DNA of 64,000 bases, from contig NZ_CP047045.1 in NCBI RefSeq assembly GCF_009792355.1, forward strand, positions 3,064,501 to 3,128,500. Direction: 5' to 3'. Below the pieces are notes generated by a model, which worked only from the letters and a program-made list of their open reading frames with translations, was not told where the DNA came from and made no database searches. The stretch is from Terricaulis silvestris. Lineage in GTDB: Bacteria; Pseudomonadota; Alphaproteobacteria; Caulobacterales; Aquidulcibacteraceae. A program made the translations under genes and the position numbers. Shown in pieces: positions 57,873 through 64,000 of this stretch (position 1 is its first letter; every line of letters begins with the position of its first letter).

Positions 57873-58697
57873 GTGAACTACCGCCACGCCTTCCACGCCG
57901 GCAACCATGCCGATGTCCTGAAGCACGCCGTGCTGTTGTACTGTTTGGATGCGCTGAAGCGCAAACCCGCGCCGTTCGCGGTGTTGGATACCCATGCGGG
58001 GCGCGGCCTCTATGATCTGCAGGGCGCCGAAGCGGCGCGCAGCCCCGAATGGCAGGACGGCGTGGCGCGGCTGTGGGACTGGCGCGATCCGCCGCCGCTC
58101 GTCGCGCGCTATCTGGACGCCGTGCGCGGCTTCAATGCCGACGGCGCGCTGCGCACGTATCCCGGCTCGCCGGCGCTGGTGACCACCAACCTCCGCGACG
58201 AGGACGTGCTGATCGCGTGCGAACTCCATCCGGAAGAACACGCAATGCTCCGCCGTGCGCTGCCGCGCGTCGGAAACGTACAGGTCCACGAGCGCGATGG
58301 CTGGCAAGCCTTGAACGCGCTGCTGCCGCCGCCGCAACGCCGCGGACTGGTGTTGATCGATCCGCCGTACGAAGCGCCGGACGAACTGGCGCAAGCTGCG
58401 CGCGCTCTCGGGCCGTCGCTGAGGCGGTTCGGCCACGGCATGTATCTGTGGTGGCGGCCGCTAAAGAGCGAGAGCGCGCTCAACGCCGCCGACGCTGAAG
58501 CCCGCGCGCAAGGCGTCAAGGAAATGCTCCGCGCCGATTTGTGGGTCGCCGCGCCGACGCCGGAGGGACGGCTGGTTGGATCGAGCGTGTTGCTGATCAA
58601 TCCGCCGTTCGGCCTGCGCGAAGCGCTGCAGGACGCGTTGCCGTTCCTGGCCGACGCGCTGACTAAGGGCCAAGGTGGCTGGCGATTAAGTTCCTAG
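57873..58697 (+). CDS. rlmJ: 23S rRNA (adenine-2030 N6)-methyltransferase
   Basis: A 274-residue SAM-dependent methyltransferase: NYRHAFHAGNHADVLKHAVL is the RlmJ signature, FAVLDTHAGRGLYDL is the SAM motif and GLVLIDPPYE is the catalytic D-P-P-Y motif of N6-adenine methylases. It modifies A2030 of 23S rRNA in E. coli. Start is a GTG at 57873. The C-terminus reads GGWRLSS, and the TAG stop (58695-58697) lies within the left arm of a palindromic element, so the original end may have been replaced. Confidence 0.94.
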   Translation: MNYRHAFHAGNHADVLKHAVLLYCLDALKRKPAPFAVLDTHAGRGLYDLQGAEAARSPEWQDGVARLWDWRDPPPLVARYLDAVRGFNADGALRTYPGSPALVTTNLRDEDVLIACELHPEEHAMLRRALPRVGNVQVHERDGWQALNALLPPPQRRGLVLIDPPYEAPDELAQAARALGPSLRRFGHGMYLWWRPLKSESALNAADAEARAQGVKEMLRADLWVAAPTPEGRLVGSSVLLINPPFGLREALQDALPFLADALTKGQGGWRLSS

Positions 58698-58798
58698 AGT
58701 CATTCCAGACACGCGGAGCGTGATCTGGAATCCAGGGCCAACGACGGAGCGGTTGCCCTGGATTCCAGATCGGCCTCCGGCCGTCTGGAATGACTCTA
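58693..58798. repeat. Palindromic element overlapping the rlmJ stop (106 bp)
   Basis: Two nested perfect inverted repeats: CTAGAGTCATTCCAGAC (58693-58709) with GTCTGGAATGACTCTAG (58782-58798), and GATCTGGAATCCAGGGC (58721-58737) with GCCCTGGATTCCAGATC (58753-58769). Related words (CTGGAATNAC/CTGGAATCC) occur in both arms. The first three bases of the left arm's TAG end rlmJ. Confidence 0.88.
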
Positions 58799-58840
58799 GC
58801 TATTTCAACAACGGCTTCGGCCATTTGGAATTACAAATAA

Positions 58841-58866
58841 AAGGGCGCGGATTGCTCCGCGCCCTT
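58841..58866 (-). terminator. Terminator of the 31-residue small-protein gene
   Basis: AAGGGCGCGGA, loop of four, TCCGCGCCCTT, then on the minus strand TTATTTGT. It lies 22 bases after the small gene's stop. Confidence 0.85.
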
Positions 58867-58888
58867 CCCCCTTGCCACGAGCGTCGCC

Positions 58889-58984
58889 CTACCAGGCGAC
58901 GATCATCGCGGCTTGGTTCACCGTCGCAAACGCGGCCGGCACGAACACCGCAACCGCTGCGATCAAACTGTAAAACCTCGACAT
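58889..58984 (-). CDS. Small hydrophobic protein (31 residues)
   Basis: A very short gene. Translation from ATG 58984 gives MSRFYSLIAAVAVFVPAAFA followed by TVNQAAMIVAW and TAG: a basic start, one membrane helix or a signal-peptide-like segment and a short tail. Support comes from GGGGAG eight bases upstream, a full rho-independent terminator directly after, and a GTGACA-TC-TGTCAC palindrome at 59059-59072 that could be its operator. Function unknown. Confidence 0.65.
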   Translation of the reverse strand: MSRFYSLIAAVAVFVPAAFATVNQAAMIVAW

Positions 58985-59058
58985 GGCGTGCTCCCCGGCT
59001 CGAATTTCATCGCGTCGTTGCGATGCATGAAAGCTAGGCGCCCGCCCGTCGGCTCGCC

Positions 59059-59072
59059 GTGACATCTGTCAC
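59059..59072. promoter_or_regulatory. Perfect palindrome GTGACATCTGTCAC
   Basis: Six-base arms with a two-base centre in the gap between the 31-residue gene (minus) and a response-regulator gene (plus). Operator-like; the binding protein is unknown. Confidence 0.4.
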
Positions 59073-59107
59073 GCCGCCGTCAACTGCGGAGGAACCGCAG
59101 CGCGGCT

Positions 59108-59132
59108 GGAACCGCCCAGACCCTCTCCAGTT
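59108..59132 (+). promoter_or_regulatory. EcfG-type (general stress sigma factor) promoter motif
   Basis: GGAAC (59108-59112), 17 bases, GTT (59130-59132). The predicted start site leaves about 20 bases of leader before the response-regulator ATG at 59160. It has the same spacing as the motif before the other single-domain regulator at 17086-17110. Confidence 0.55.
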
Positions 59133-59159
59133 AATCCCGCTGGGAAGGGACGCCCATCA

Positions 59160-59591
59160 ATGTCGCACGCCGCCGAGCACCGTGAGGACTGGCGACAGCC
59201 AATCGTGTTGGTTGTCGAAGACGAGCCGCTGATCCGGATGGCCATGGCCGCCGCTTTTCGCCGGGCCGGGCTCACCGTCATCGAGGCCTGCGACGCCGCG
59301 GAGGCGCTGGACATCGTCCACACCGGCGTCGAGCCAGATGCGCTGCTGACCGACATCCTCATGCCGGGACCGATCGATGGGCTTCGTCTAGCGGCGTTGC
59401 TGGAAGCCACGTTCCCAAGCATGGAGGTGTTTGTCTCTTCGGGCTACCTGTCCGGCTCCGACCTAAAGCTGCGCCTGAACTTCATCCCCAAGCCGACGGA
59501 GCCCGACGCGGTGGCGCGCGCAATCAAGTACGTCCTTATGCGCGGCAAACCAGAGGTTGGGCCGCAGCCGGACTGGCGCTTGCCTGACTAG
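59160..59591 (+). CDS. Single-domain response regulator (receiver)
   Basis: A 143-residue stand-alone receiver: PIVLVVEDEPLIRMAMAAAF with the acidic pocket, DALLTDILMPGPIDGLRLAA with phospho-acceptor Asp65, EVFVSSGYLSGSD with the switch Ser/Thr, and FIPKPTEPDAVARAIKYVLM with Lys111. Short tails at both ends. No output domain. It resembles single-domain receivers that work beside HWE/HisKA_2 kinases, and its gene has an EcfG-type promoter motif, pointing to the general stress network. Followed by a VUT-family membrane gene 24 bases later on the same strand. Confidence 0.88.
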   Translation: MSHAAEHREDWRQPIVLVVEDEPLIRMAMAAAFRRAGLTVIEACDAAEALDIVHTGVEPDALLTDILMPGPIDGLRLAALLEATFPSMEVFVSSGYLSGSDLKLRLNFIPKPTEPDAVARAIKYVLMRGKPEVGPQPDWRLPD

Positions 59592-59615
59592 CCTGGCCAT
59601 GCGCATGAAGCGCGC

Positions 59616-60233
59616 ATGACCTTCGATTCCGCGCTGGCCTTCCTGCAGCAGCCTCACATCGCCATCCCGATCGTGGCGGCGACGGTGCTTGTCATCTTCC
59701 TGATGAAGCGGCCTTGGACGGCGCTCTATGTTGGGTTGATGCCGCTGATCAACTGGGCGTTCGCCGGCATCGACACCATCGCGATCCCGGAAAACCTCGG
59801 CGGCGGCGCCTGGCATCCCTTCACCATCGTCACCGGCCTCGTACTGGTGGTGCGCGACTTTGCGCAGCGCGAGATCAAGCACTGGATTCTGGGCGCGATG
59901 GTCGTGGGGCTGGCGCTCTCGACGCTGACGGCGTGGCCGGTGATCGTGGTGGCGAGCGGCGTCGCCTTCCTGATCAGCGAAACGGCGGATTGGGCGGTCT
60001 ACACCTTCACCAAGCGGCCACTCTCCCAGCGCATTTTGATCTCAAGCGCAGTCGGCGCGCCGATTGATCAGATCGCCTTCATCGGTTTGGCGTCTCTCGT
60101 CGTGCCCGGCATTTTCGCCTGGGGCACGATTCTGACAGGCATCATCTCAAAGCTGATCGGCGCCTACATCGTCTCCCGGATCGTGGCGCGCCAAGAGCGC
60201 AGGGCCGCGCAAATCGAGATGAATCCCGTGTAA
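59616..60233 (+). CDS. VUT-family transporter (queuosine-precursor transporter-like)
   Basis: A 205-residue membrane protein with about six helices. Segments include PHIAIPIVAATVLVIFLMKR, FTIVTGLVLVVRDFAQREIK, GVAFLISETADWAVYTFTKR, SSAVGAPIDQIAFIGLASLV and GIISKLIGAYIVSRIVARQE. The S-E-x-x-D-x-x-V-(Y/F)-T motif is the hallmark of the YhhQ/VUT family, energy-coupled importers of preQ0/preQ1 for queuosine synthesis. The sequence supports the family but not the exact substrate. Its first ATG is 24 bases after the response-regulator stop. Confidence 0.85.
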   Translation: MTFDSALAFLQQPHIAIPIVAATVLVIFLMKRPWTALYVGLMPLINWAFAGIDTIAIPENLGGGAWHPFTIVTGLVLVVRDFAQREIKHWILGAMVVGLALSTLTAWPVIVVASGVAFLISETADWAVYTFTKRPLSQRILISSAVGAPIDQIAFIGLASLVVPGIFAWGTILTGIISKLIGAYIVSRIVARQERRAAQIEMNPV

Positions 60234-60444
60234 ACCCTTGATTTGCCGCTTGCGTGGGGGAAACCCCTCGCTCATAAGCGCAGGGTGAGAAGCTGGCGTG
60301 TTGCCAGCAAGTGGTGCGAAGTTCCGCGGCGTGCGGCAAGTTTTTGAATCCCCAGCAAAGCTGAAATTCGCGGTGACGTGCGTGCGCATAGGCGTGCGCG
60401 CGGCTTTTGGCGTTCGCCAAGAGCCATAATCAGGACAAGTGGAA

Positions 60445-61203
60445 ATGAGTTTCGACGACGAAGAAGGCGACGACGACAAGACCGACGATCGCAAGAAGGA
60501 CAAGCGCGCGGGACGCCGCGACAAGACAGCAGAACCCACGCCCGAGTTCGGCGGCGGTGACACCGGCGGCAGCAGCTTCGGCGGCGGCGGCGGTGGTTAC
60601 GGCGGCGGCGGTGGCGGTGGCTACCGGGGCGGTGGCGGCGGCGGTGGTGACCGTGGCGGCGGCGGTGGCGGCTATGGCGGCGGCGGATATCGCGGCGGCG
60701 GTGGCGGCTTCGGCGGCGGCGGTGGTGATCGCGGCGGTGGCGGCGGCGGATATCGCGGCGGCGGCGGTGGTGGCGGCTACGGCGGCGGCGGTGGTGACCG
60801 TGGCGGCGGCGGCGGCGGATATCGCGGCGGCGGTGGCGGCGGCGGTTATGGCGGCGGCGGCGGCGGTGGCGGTGGCTATCGCGGCGGCGGTGGTGGCAGC
60901 GGTGGCGGCGGCGGATTCCGCAGCGGCCCGCGTGAAGGCGGCGGCGGCTTCGGCGGCGGCGATCGTCCTCCGCGTCAGCCTCTCGGTGATCCGCAGGACG
61001 GCGTTGTGAAGTTCTTCAACGGCGCGCGTGGCTTCGGCTTCATCACGCCGGACGGCGGCGGCGCCGACGTGTTCGTGCACGTCAGTGCCGTTGAGCGCGC
61101 CGGCCTGACGCAATTGGTCGAAGGCCAGCGCGTGAACTTCCAGACCCTGCCCGACACCAAGGGCAAGGGTCCGAAGGCTGTGAACCTGAAGGTCAACGAC
61201 TAA
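60445..61203 (+). CDS. Cold-shock-domain protein with a long RGG/glycine-rich N-terminal arm
   Basis: A 252-residue RNA-binding protein with an inverted design. Residues 1-35 are acidic and Lys-rich (EEGDDDKTDDRKKDKRAGRR). Residues 36-170 are nearly all Gly with regularly spaced Arg, Tyr and Asp-Arg (GGYRGGG, GGDRGGG), an RGG-type disordered arm. The last 68 residues are a complete cold-shock domain with RNP1 ARGFGFITPDG and RNP2 VFVHVSAVERA. Most bacterial Csp are just the domain. RGG arms bind RNA and promote condensates in eukaryotic proteins, so an RNA-granule role is possible. The GTG at 60439 is an alternative start. Confidence 0.9.
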   Translation: MSFDDEEGDDDKTDDRKKDKRAGRRDKTAEPTPEFGGGDTGGSSFGGGGGGYGGGGGGGYRGGGGGGGDRGGGGGGYGGGGYRGGGGGFGGGGGDRGGGGGGYRGGGGGGGYGGGGGDRGGGGGGYRGGGGGGGYGGGGGGGGGYRGGGGGSGGGGGFRSGPREGGGGFGGGDRPPRQPLGDPQDGVVKFFNGARGFGFITPDGGGADVFVHVSAVERAGLTQLVEGQRVNFQTLPDTKGKGPKAVNLKVND

Positions 61204-61207
61204 GATC

Positions 61208-61320
61208 GGCAGTCGGCAGTCGGAAATCGGCAGTCGGATGACTCAAAAACGAACTCCCCGGGCGCAGGTCCGGGGAGTTTTTATTTCACGACTGCCGACT
61301 GCCGATTGCCGACTGCCGAC
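61208..61320. repeat. Inverted CAGTCGG-heptamer arrays flanking the cold-shock gene terminator
   Basis: On the left, tandem CGGCAGT units (61206-61237); on the right the complement (61289-61320). A 24-base stretch matches with one mismatch. The terminator hairpin sits between them. The right array directly precedes the TAG stop of the convergent SRPBCC-GyrI gene. Confidence 0.8.
61254..61286 (+). terminator. Terminator of the cold-shock gene
   Basis: CTCCCCGG, loop of eight, CCGGGGAG, then TTTTTATTT on the plus strand. Confidence 0.9.
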
Positions 61321-62357
61321 TATTGCAGCGGCATGTAGATTTCGAGCCGCGTCGGCGTTGAGCCATCGACGGCGCCCTGGTTGTGTACGACTTCCCACGG
61401 CAGACCGTTCTCACGCATCGCAATCCGGTGGGCCTGCATGTAGGCGTTCATCTGCGCGTAGGCCGTGCGCACCTGGGCGCGTGAGCCTTCCACCAGCACA
61501 TGCATGGCCTCACCCGATGGCGTCTGGCCGAGTTGCACGCCGACCACTGTGAGCGGCGTCGGCCCCGAGAACGGATAGCCGACGCGGAAGCTCATGCGGT
61601 TGGTGGCCTGATCGTATTCCGTGACGACGCGCACCAGCGGCCCTGCTTCAGTGAGCTGATACTCGCTCATGAAGCGGCGCACCTGTTCAAGCCCCATCGC
61701 CTCGGCGCGGTTCACTTCGGTCAGATCGACGGCGGAGGTTTCAACGACCGAGTAGACGAAGTTCTGCGGTTCGATGGTGTCGAACTGGGGCGAGAGGCCC
61801 TCGAAGTTCACGTTGGGCAATTGCTCGGTCAGTGTCTTCAGCCGGGTCAAGCCGCTTTCGAGCTCGGCGCCAACGGCGCCGCGCATGATCAAATTCATGT
61901 ACCGGCACGGCACGTTCACCGCGCCTTCCGCGCAGTCAGCGGTCACGGTCCACGCCACCGACGTAGCGTTCTCACCCGGGCGCAGCGCGATCACGGAATT
62001 CAGCGTCGCGCGATCGCCCATTTCCAGGATTGACTGGACTTCTTCGTTCTCGCTGGAGCTGACGATCGACATCCGCCCACGGCCGACTTCGCGGACGTTG
62101 GAGATCCAGCGCATCGACTGGCCCTCGCCAGGATCGCCGTTGAAGGCGTAGTCGGCGTCAGGGTCGCGCGCGTAATACGGCGACCATTCCTTGGCGATCC
62201 TGAGATCGTTGATCATGGCGAACACCGAAGCGCGCGGGCGCTCGATCGAGGCAGTGCGGGTGACCTCAAGATTGTTCGGCAGCAGGAAGCGGCCAACGCC
62301 GTAGAGCACGCCCGTGATGAGCGCGACCACCAGCAATAGCCAAAGAAACCACCTCAT
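61320..62357 (-). CDS. Membrane-anchored SRPBCC plus GyrI-like ligand-binding protein
   Basis: A 345-residue protein with an N-terminal helix (LWLLLVVALITGVLYGVGRF), then a polyketide-cyclase/SRPBCC domain (about 32-165; TRTASIERPRASVFAMINDL, EWSPYYARDPDADYAFNGDP) and a GyrI-like effector-binding domain (about 190-345; PQNFVYSVVETSAVDLTEVN, LPWEVVHNQGAVDGSTPTRL). The two ligand-binding folds are held at the membrane, probably in the periplasm. Such SRPBCC-GyrI fusions are common and uncharacterised; a sensor of hydrophobic molecules is a guess. The stop abuts the CAGTCGG repeat. Confidence 0.85.
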   Translation of the reverse strand: MRWFLWLLLVVALITGVLYGVGRFLLPNNLEVTRTASIERPRASVFAMINDLRIAKEWSPYYARDPDADYAFNGDPGEGQSMRWISNVREVGRGRMSIVSSSENEEVQSILEMGDRATLNSVIALRPGENATSVAWTVTADCAEGAVNVPCRYMNLIMRGAVGAELESGLTRLKTLTEQLPNVNFEGLSPQFDTIEPQNFVYSVVETSAVDLTEVNRAEAMGLEQVRRFMSEYQLTEAGPLVRVVTEYDQATNRMSFRVGYPFSGPTPLTVVGVQLGQTPSGEAMHVLVEGSRAQVRTAYAQMNAYMQAHRIAMRENGLPWEVVHNQGAVDGSTPTRLEIYMPLQ

Positions 62358-62593
62358 GCGCCGCCCCTCGCGCCCAAGTTACGAATTGGCAGCGCGTCCA
62401 AGGCCTTATCATCGCAACGGAATCCGCGCCACGCGCCGCCATGCATGCTTGCAAGCGCGCTCCGGCCCTCGCGCCAAGCGCGAACCGTTAAGCGTTCGAT
62501 TGTCATGCGTCACCCACCCCGGACGACGCCCCCTCAGATGGGTTTTGTTACCACAGGGAAATGTGGGCCGTCAGCCGGTTGCTGCAGTGCAAC

Positions 62594-62965
62594 TCAGGTT
62601 TGACTGGCCTTACCCGGCGCCCGCAGCTCGTCCCAGACCTCGAATTCGTAGGCGATGCAGCGTTCCATCATCTCGCGCCAGACCGGCTCGGCGATGGCTT
62701 CAAAGGACAAGCCCTGGCGGGCGCATTCGGCCTTCACCTTGGCCAGCACGTCATTGATGCGCTTTTCGTCCCGGACCACGTTGCGGTCGGTTTTGATGCG
62801 GGCGGCGGCGTCCATGTAGCCTTGGCGGCGGGCGATCAGCGCGACCAGCATGCGGTCGATTTCGTCCACGCCCTGGCGGACGTCGGTCATGTCCCGGCAA
62901 TCGTCCGGGTCCGGCGCTTGGAAGGTTTTGACGGCCTTCAGGGCCGCCGGGCGCGCGTCATCCAT
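62594..62965 (-). CDS. Chorismate mutase (AroQ type)
   Basis: A 123-residue all-helical enzyme converting chorismate to prephenate for Phe/Tyr synthesis. Active-site pattern: [20 protein letters not shown] (Asp and Arg of helix 1), [20 protein letters not shown] (Lys and Arg of the loop and helix 2) and [20 protein letters not shown]. It is a stand-alone mutase without a prephenate dehydratase or DAHP synthase domain. Start at ATG 62965 (a TTG two codons earlier is less likely). Divergent from uvrC. Confidence 0.9.
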   Translation of the reverse strand: MDDARPAALKAVKTFQAPDPDDCRDMTDVRQGVDEIDRMLVALIARRQGYMDAAARIKTDRNVVRDEKRINDVLAKVKAECARQGLSFEAIAEPVWREMMERCIAYEFEVWDELRAPGKASQT

Positions 62966-63025
62966 GCCCAAAGTTTGGGGGTGAGCGGGTGAACCGTCCA
63001 GGGGGCGCGGAGCCGCAGGGACATT

Positions 63026-63050
63026 CCGCCCTGGGATCGGACCAGGGCGG
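63026..63050. promoter_or_regulatory. Perfect 9-bp inverted repeat in the chorismate mutase-uvrC divergent gap
   Basis: CCGCCCTGG, seven bases, CCAGGGCGG. Could be an operator or a leader hairpin for uvrC. I see no LexA box (GTTC-N7-GTTC) in this gap. Confidence 0.35.
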
Positions 63051-63084
63051 CCCCCATCTCAATGCGCTATCCTTTGAACGAACC

Positions 63085-64000
63085 ATGACAGGCGCCGACA
63101 AACCCATCACGCCATCGCTGGAGCACCTGCCAGCGGAAGACGCGCCGCCGCCCGCGCTGAAAGGCATCGAGGCGCTGCGCGATGCGTGGAAGCGGCTGCC
63201 CATGAAGCCGGGCGTCTACCGCATGATCGGCGGCGACGGCGAGGTGCTCTATGTCGGCAAGGCCAAGAGCCTGAAGAACCGCGTCGGCCAGTACGCTCAA
63301 GGCCGCGGCCACACCAACGCGATCTACCGCATGATCCACCAGACCGTGTCGCTGGAAGTGATCGTCACCGCCACCGAGACAGAAGCGCTTCTGCTTGAGA
63401 CCAACATGATCAAGCGGCTGCGGCCGCGCTACAACGTGTTGATGCGGGACGACAAGAGTTTCCCGTTCATCGCCATCCGCACCGACCACGCCATTCCCGC
63501 GCTGCAGAAGCATCGCGGAGCCAAGAGCTTCAAGGGCAAGTTCTACGGGCCGTTCGCGAGCGCCGGCGCCGTCAACCGCACGCTCAACACGCTGCAGAAA
63601 GCGTTCCTGCTGCGCTCGTGCTCGGACTCCACCTTCAGCGGCCGCACCCGCCCCTGCATGCTTTACCAGATCAAGCGCTGCTCGGCGCCATGCACCGGGC
63701 TGGTGAGCGATACGGAATATGCGGCGCTGGTGAAGGATAGCGCCGACTTCCTTGAAGGCCGCTCATCGCAGCTGCAAGAACGCCTCGCGTTGGAGATGCG
63801 TGACTCCTCCGACAAGCTGGAGTTCGAACACGCCGCGCGCTTGCGCAACCGCATCCGCGCGCTCGCCAGCGTCCGCGCCTCGCAAGGCATCAACCCGCAC
63901 ACCTTCCAGGAAGCCGACGTCTTTGCGCTCCACTGCGAAGGCGGACAATCCTGCGTGCAAGTCTTCTTCTTCCGCGCCGGCCAAAACTGGGGCAACCGCG
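63085..64000 (+). CDS. uvrC: Excinuclease ABC subunit C (N-terminal part, cut by window edge)
   Basis: The first 305 codons of UvrC, which makes both incisions in nucleotide-excision repair. The GIY-YIG domain is [20 protein letters not shown] with [33 protein letters not shown] and the Cys-rich segment [20 protein letters not shown] followed by KRCSAPC are typical, and the UVR domain ([20 protein letters not shown]) contacts UvrB. The RNase H-like second nuclease half lies past the window. The N-terminus has a short extra acidic/Pro stretch. Its partner uvrB is 17 kb away. Confidence 0.97.
   Translation, partial: MTGADKPITPSLEHLPAEDAPPPALKGIEALRDAWKRLPMKPGVYRMIGGDGEVLYVGKAKSLKNRVGQYAQGRGHTNAIYRMIHQTVSLEVIVTATETEALLLETNMIKRLRPRYNVLMRDDKSFPFIAIRTDHAIPALQKHRGAKSFKGKFYGPFASAGAVNRTLNTLQKAFLLRSCSDSTFSGRTRPCMLYQIKRCSAPCTGLVSDTEYAALVKDSADFLEGRSSQLQERLALEMRDSSDKLEFEHAARLRNRIRALASVRASQGINPHTFQEADVFALHCEGGQSCVQVFFFRAGQNWGNR

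Noticed and set aside
60430-61113. Minus-strand Ala/Thr-rich frame opposite the cold-shock gene
   Set aside because: It is the antisense translation of the glycine repeat (GGC/GGT gives GCC/ACC codons).

Overview
The window is about 64 kb of GC-rich DNA from an alphaproteobacterium, probably a Caulobacterales/Hyphomonadaceae-type organism (inference). Three large TonB-dependent receptors, many signal-peptide-bearing envelope proteins, single-domain response regulators with GGAAC-N17-GTT promoter motifs, a HisKA_2-type histidine kinase and the tRNA-Trp-secE-nusG arrangement all fit that group. There is no rRNA, no CRISPR array, no phage and no recognisable transposase.

The backbone is a broken-up ribosomal protein/RNA polymerase cluster, all on the minus strand. 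From right to left it reads rpsL-rpsG-fusA (34965-31942), tRNA-Trp-secE-nusG (23329-22356), rplK-rplA (14477-13289) and rplJ-rplL-rpoB-rpoC (6704-1, rpoC cut by the window edge). In most bacteria these are nearly contiguous. Here three blocks of 6-9 kb separate them. Block A (7.2-13.2 kb): a retropepsin-like protease, an acyltransferase/membrane protein/winged-helix operon, VOC and GFA enzymes, a DUF1772 protein and a zinc alcohol dehydrogenase. Block B (14.6-22.4 kb): a response regulator/histidine kinase pair, a short MprF-like protein, and a TonB receptor divergent from a TetR regulator. Block C (23.5-31.8 kb): a VOC protein, two GIN-domain proteins flanking two small outer-membrane barrels, an ArsR-controlled operon of AHSA1, YCII and GST genes, and a further GST.

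Right of rpsL the window holds two more TonB-dependent receptors (35.4-42.9 kb) and uvrB overlapped by a GIY-YIG nuclease gene. Small-gene clusters follow, including a second retropepsin-like protein. Next come an ECF42-type sigma factor module with its DGPF/YCII partner (49.7-51.9 kb), a TIR-like/Sel1 membrane protein and a pseudouridine synthase. A 1-Cys peroxiredoxin/MBL-rhodanese pair, rlmJ and a second single-domain response regulator come after these. The window ends with a VUT-family transporter, a cold-shock protein with a long RGG/Gly-rich arm, a chorismate mutase and the start of uvrC.

The most interesting non-genic signals are: (i) GGAAC-N17-GTT motifs, the consensus of the alphaproteobacterial general-stress sigma factor EcfG, in front of both single-domain response-regulator genes; (ii) at least six different long palindromic repeat elements between genes, two of which supply the stop codon of the upstream gene and one of which sits in frame inside a coding sequence; (iii) several sharp operator-like repeats (7134-7181, 10660-10696, 28128-28151). 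No single locus is clearly a new defence or mobile system. The best candidates for undescribed biology are the GIN/outer-membrane barrel cluster, the degenerate TIR-TM-Sel1 protein, the uvrB-coupled GIY-YIG protein and the palindromic elements.
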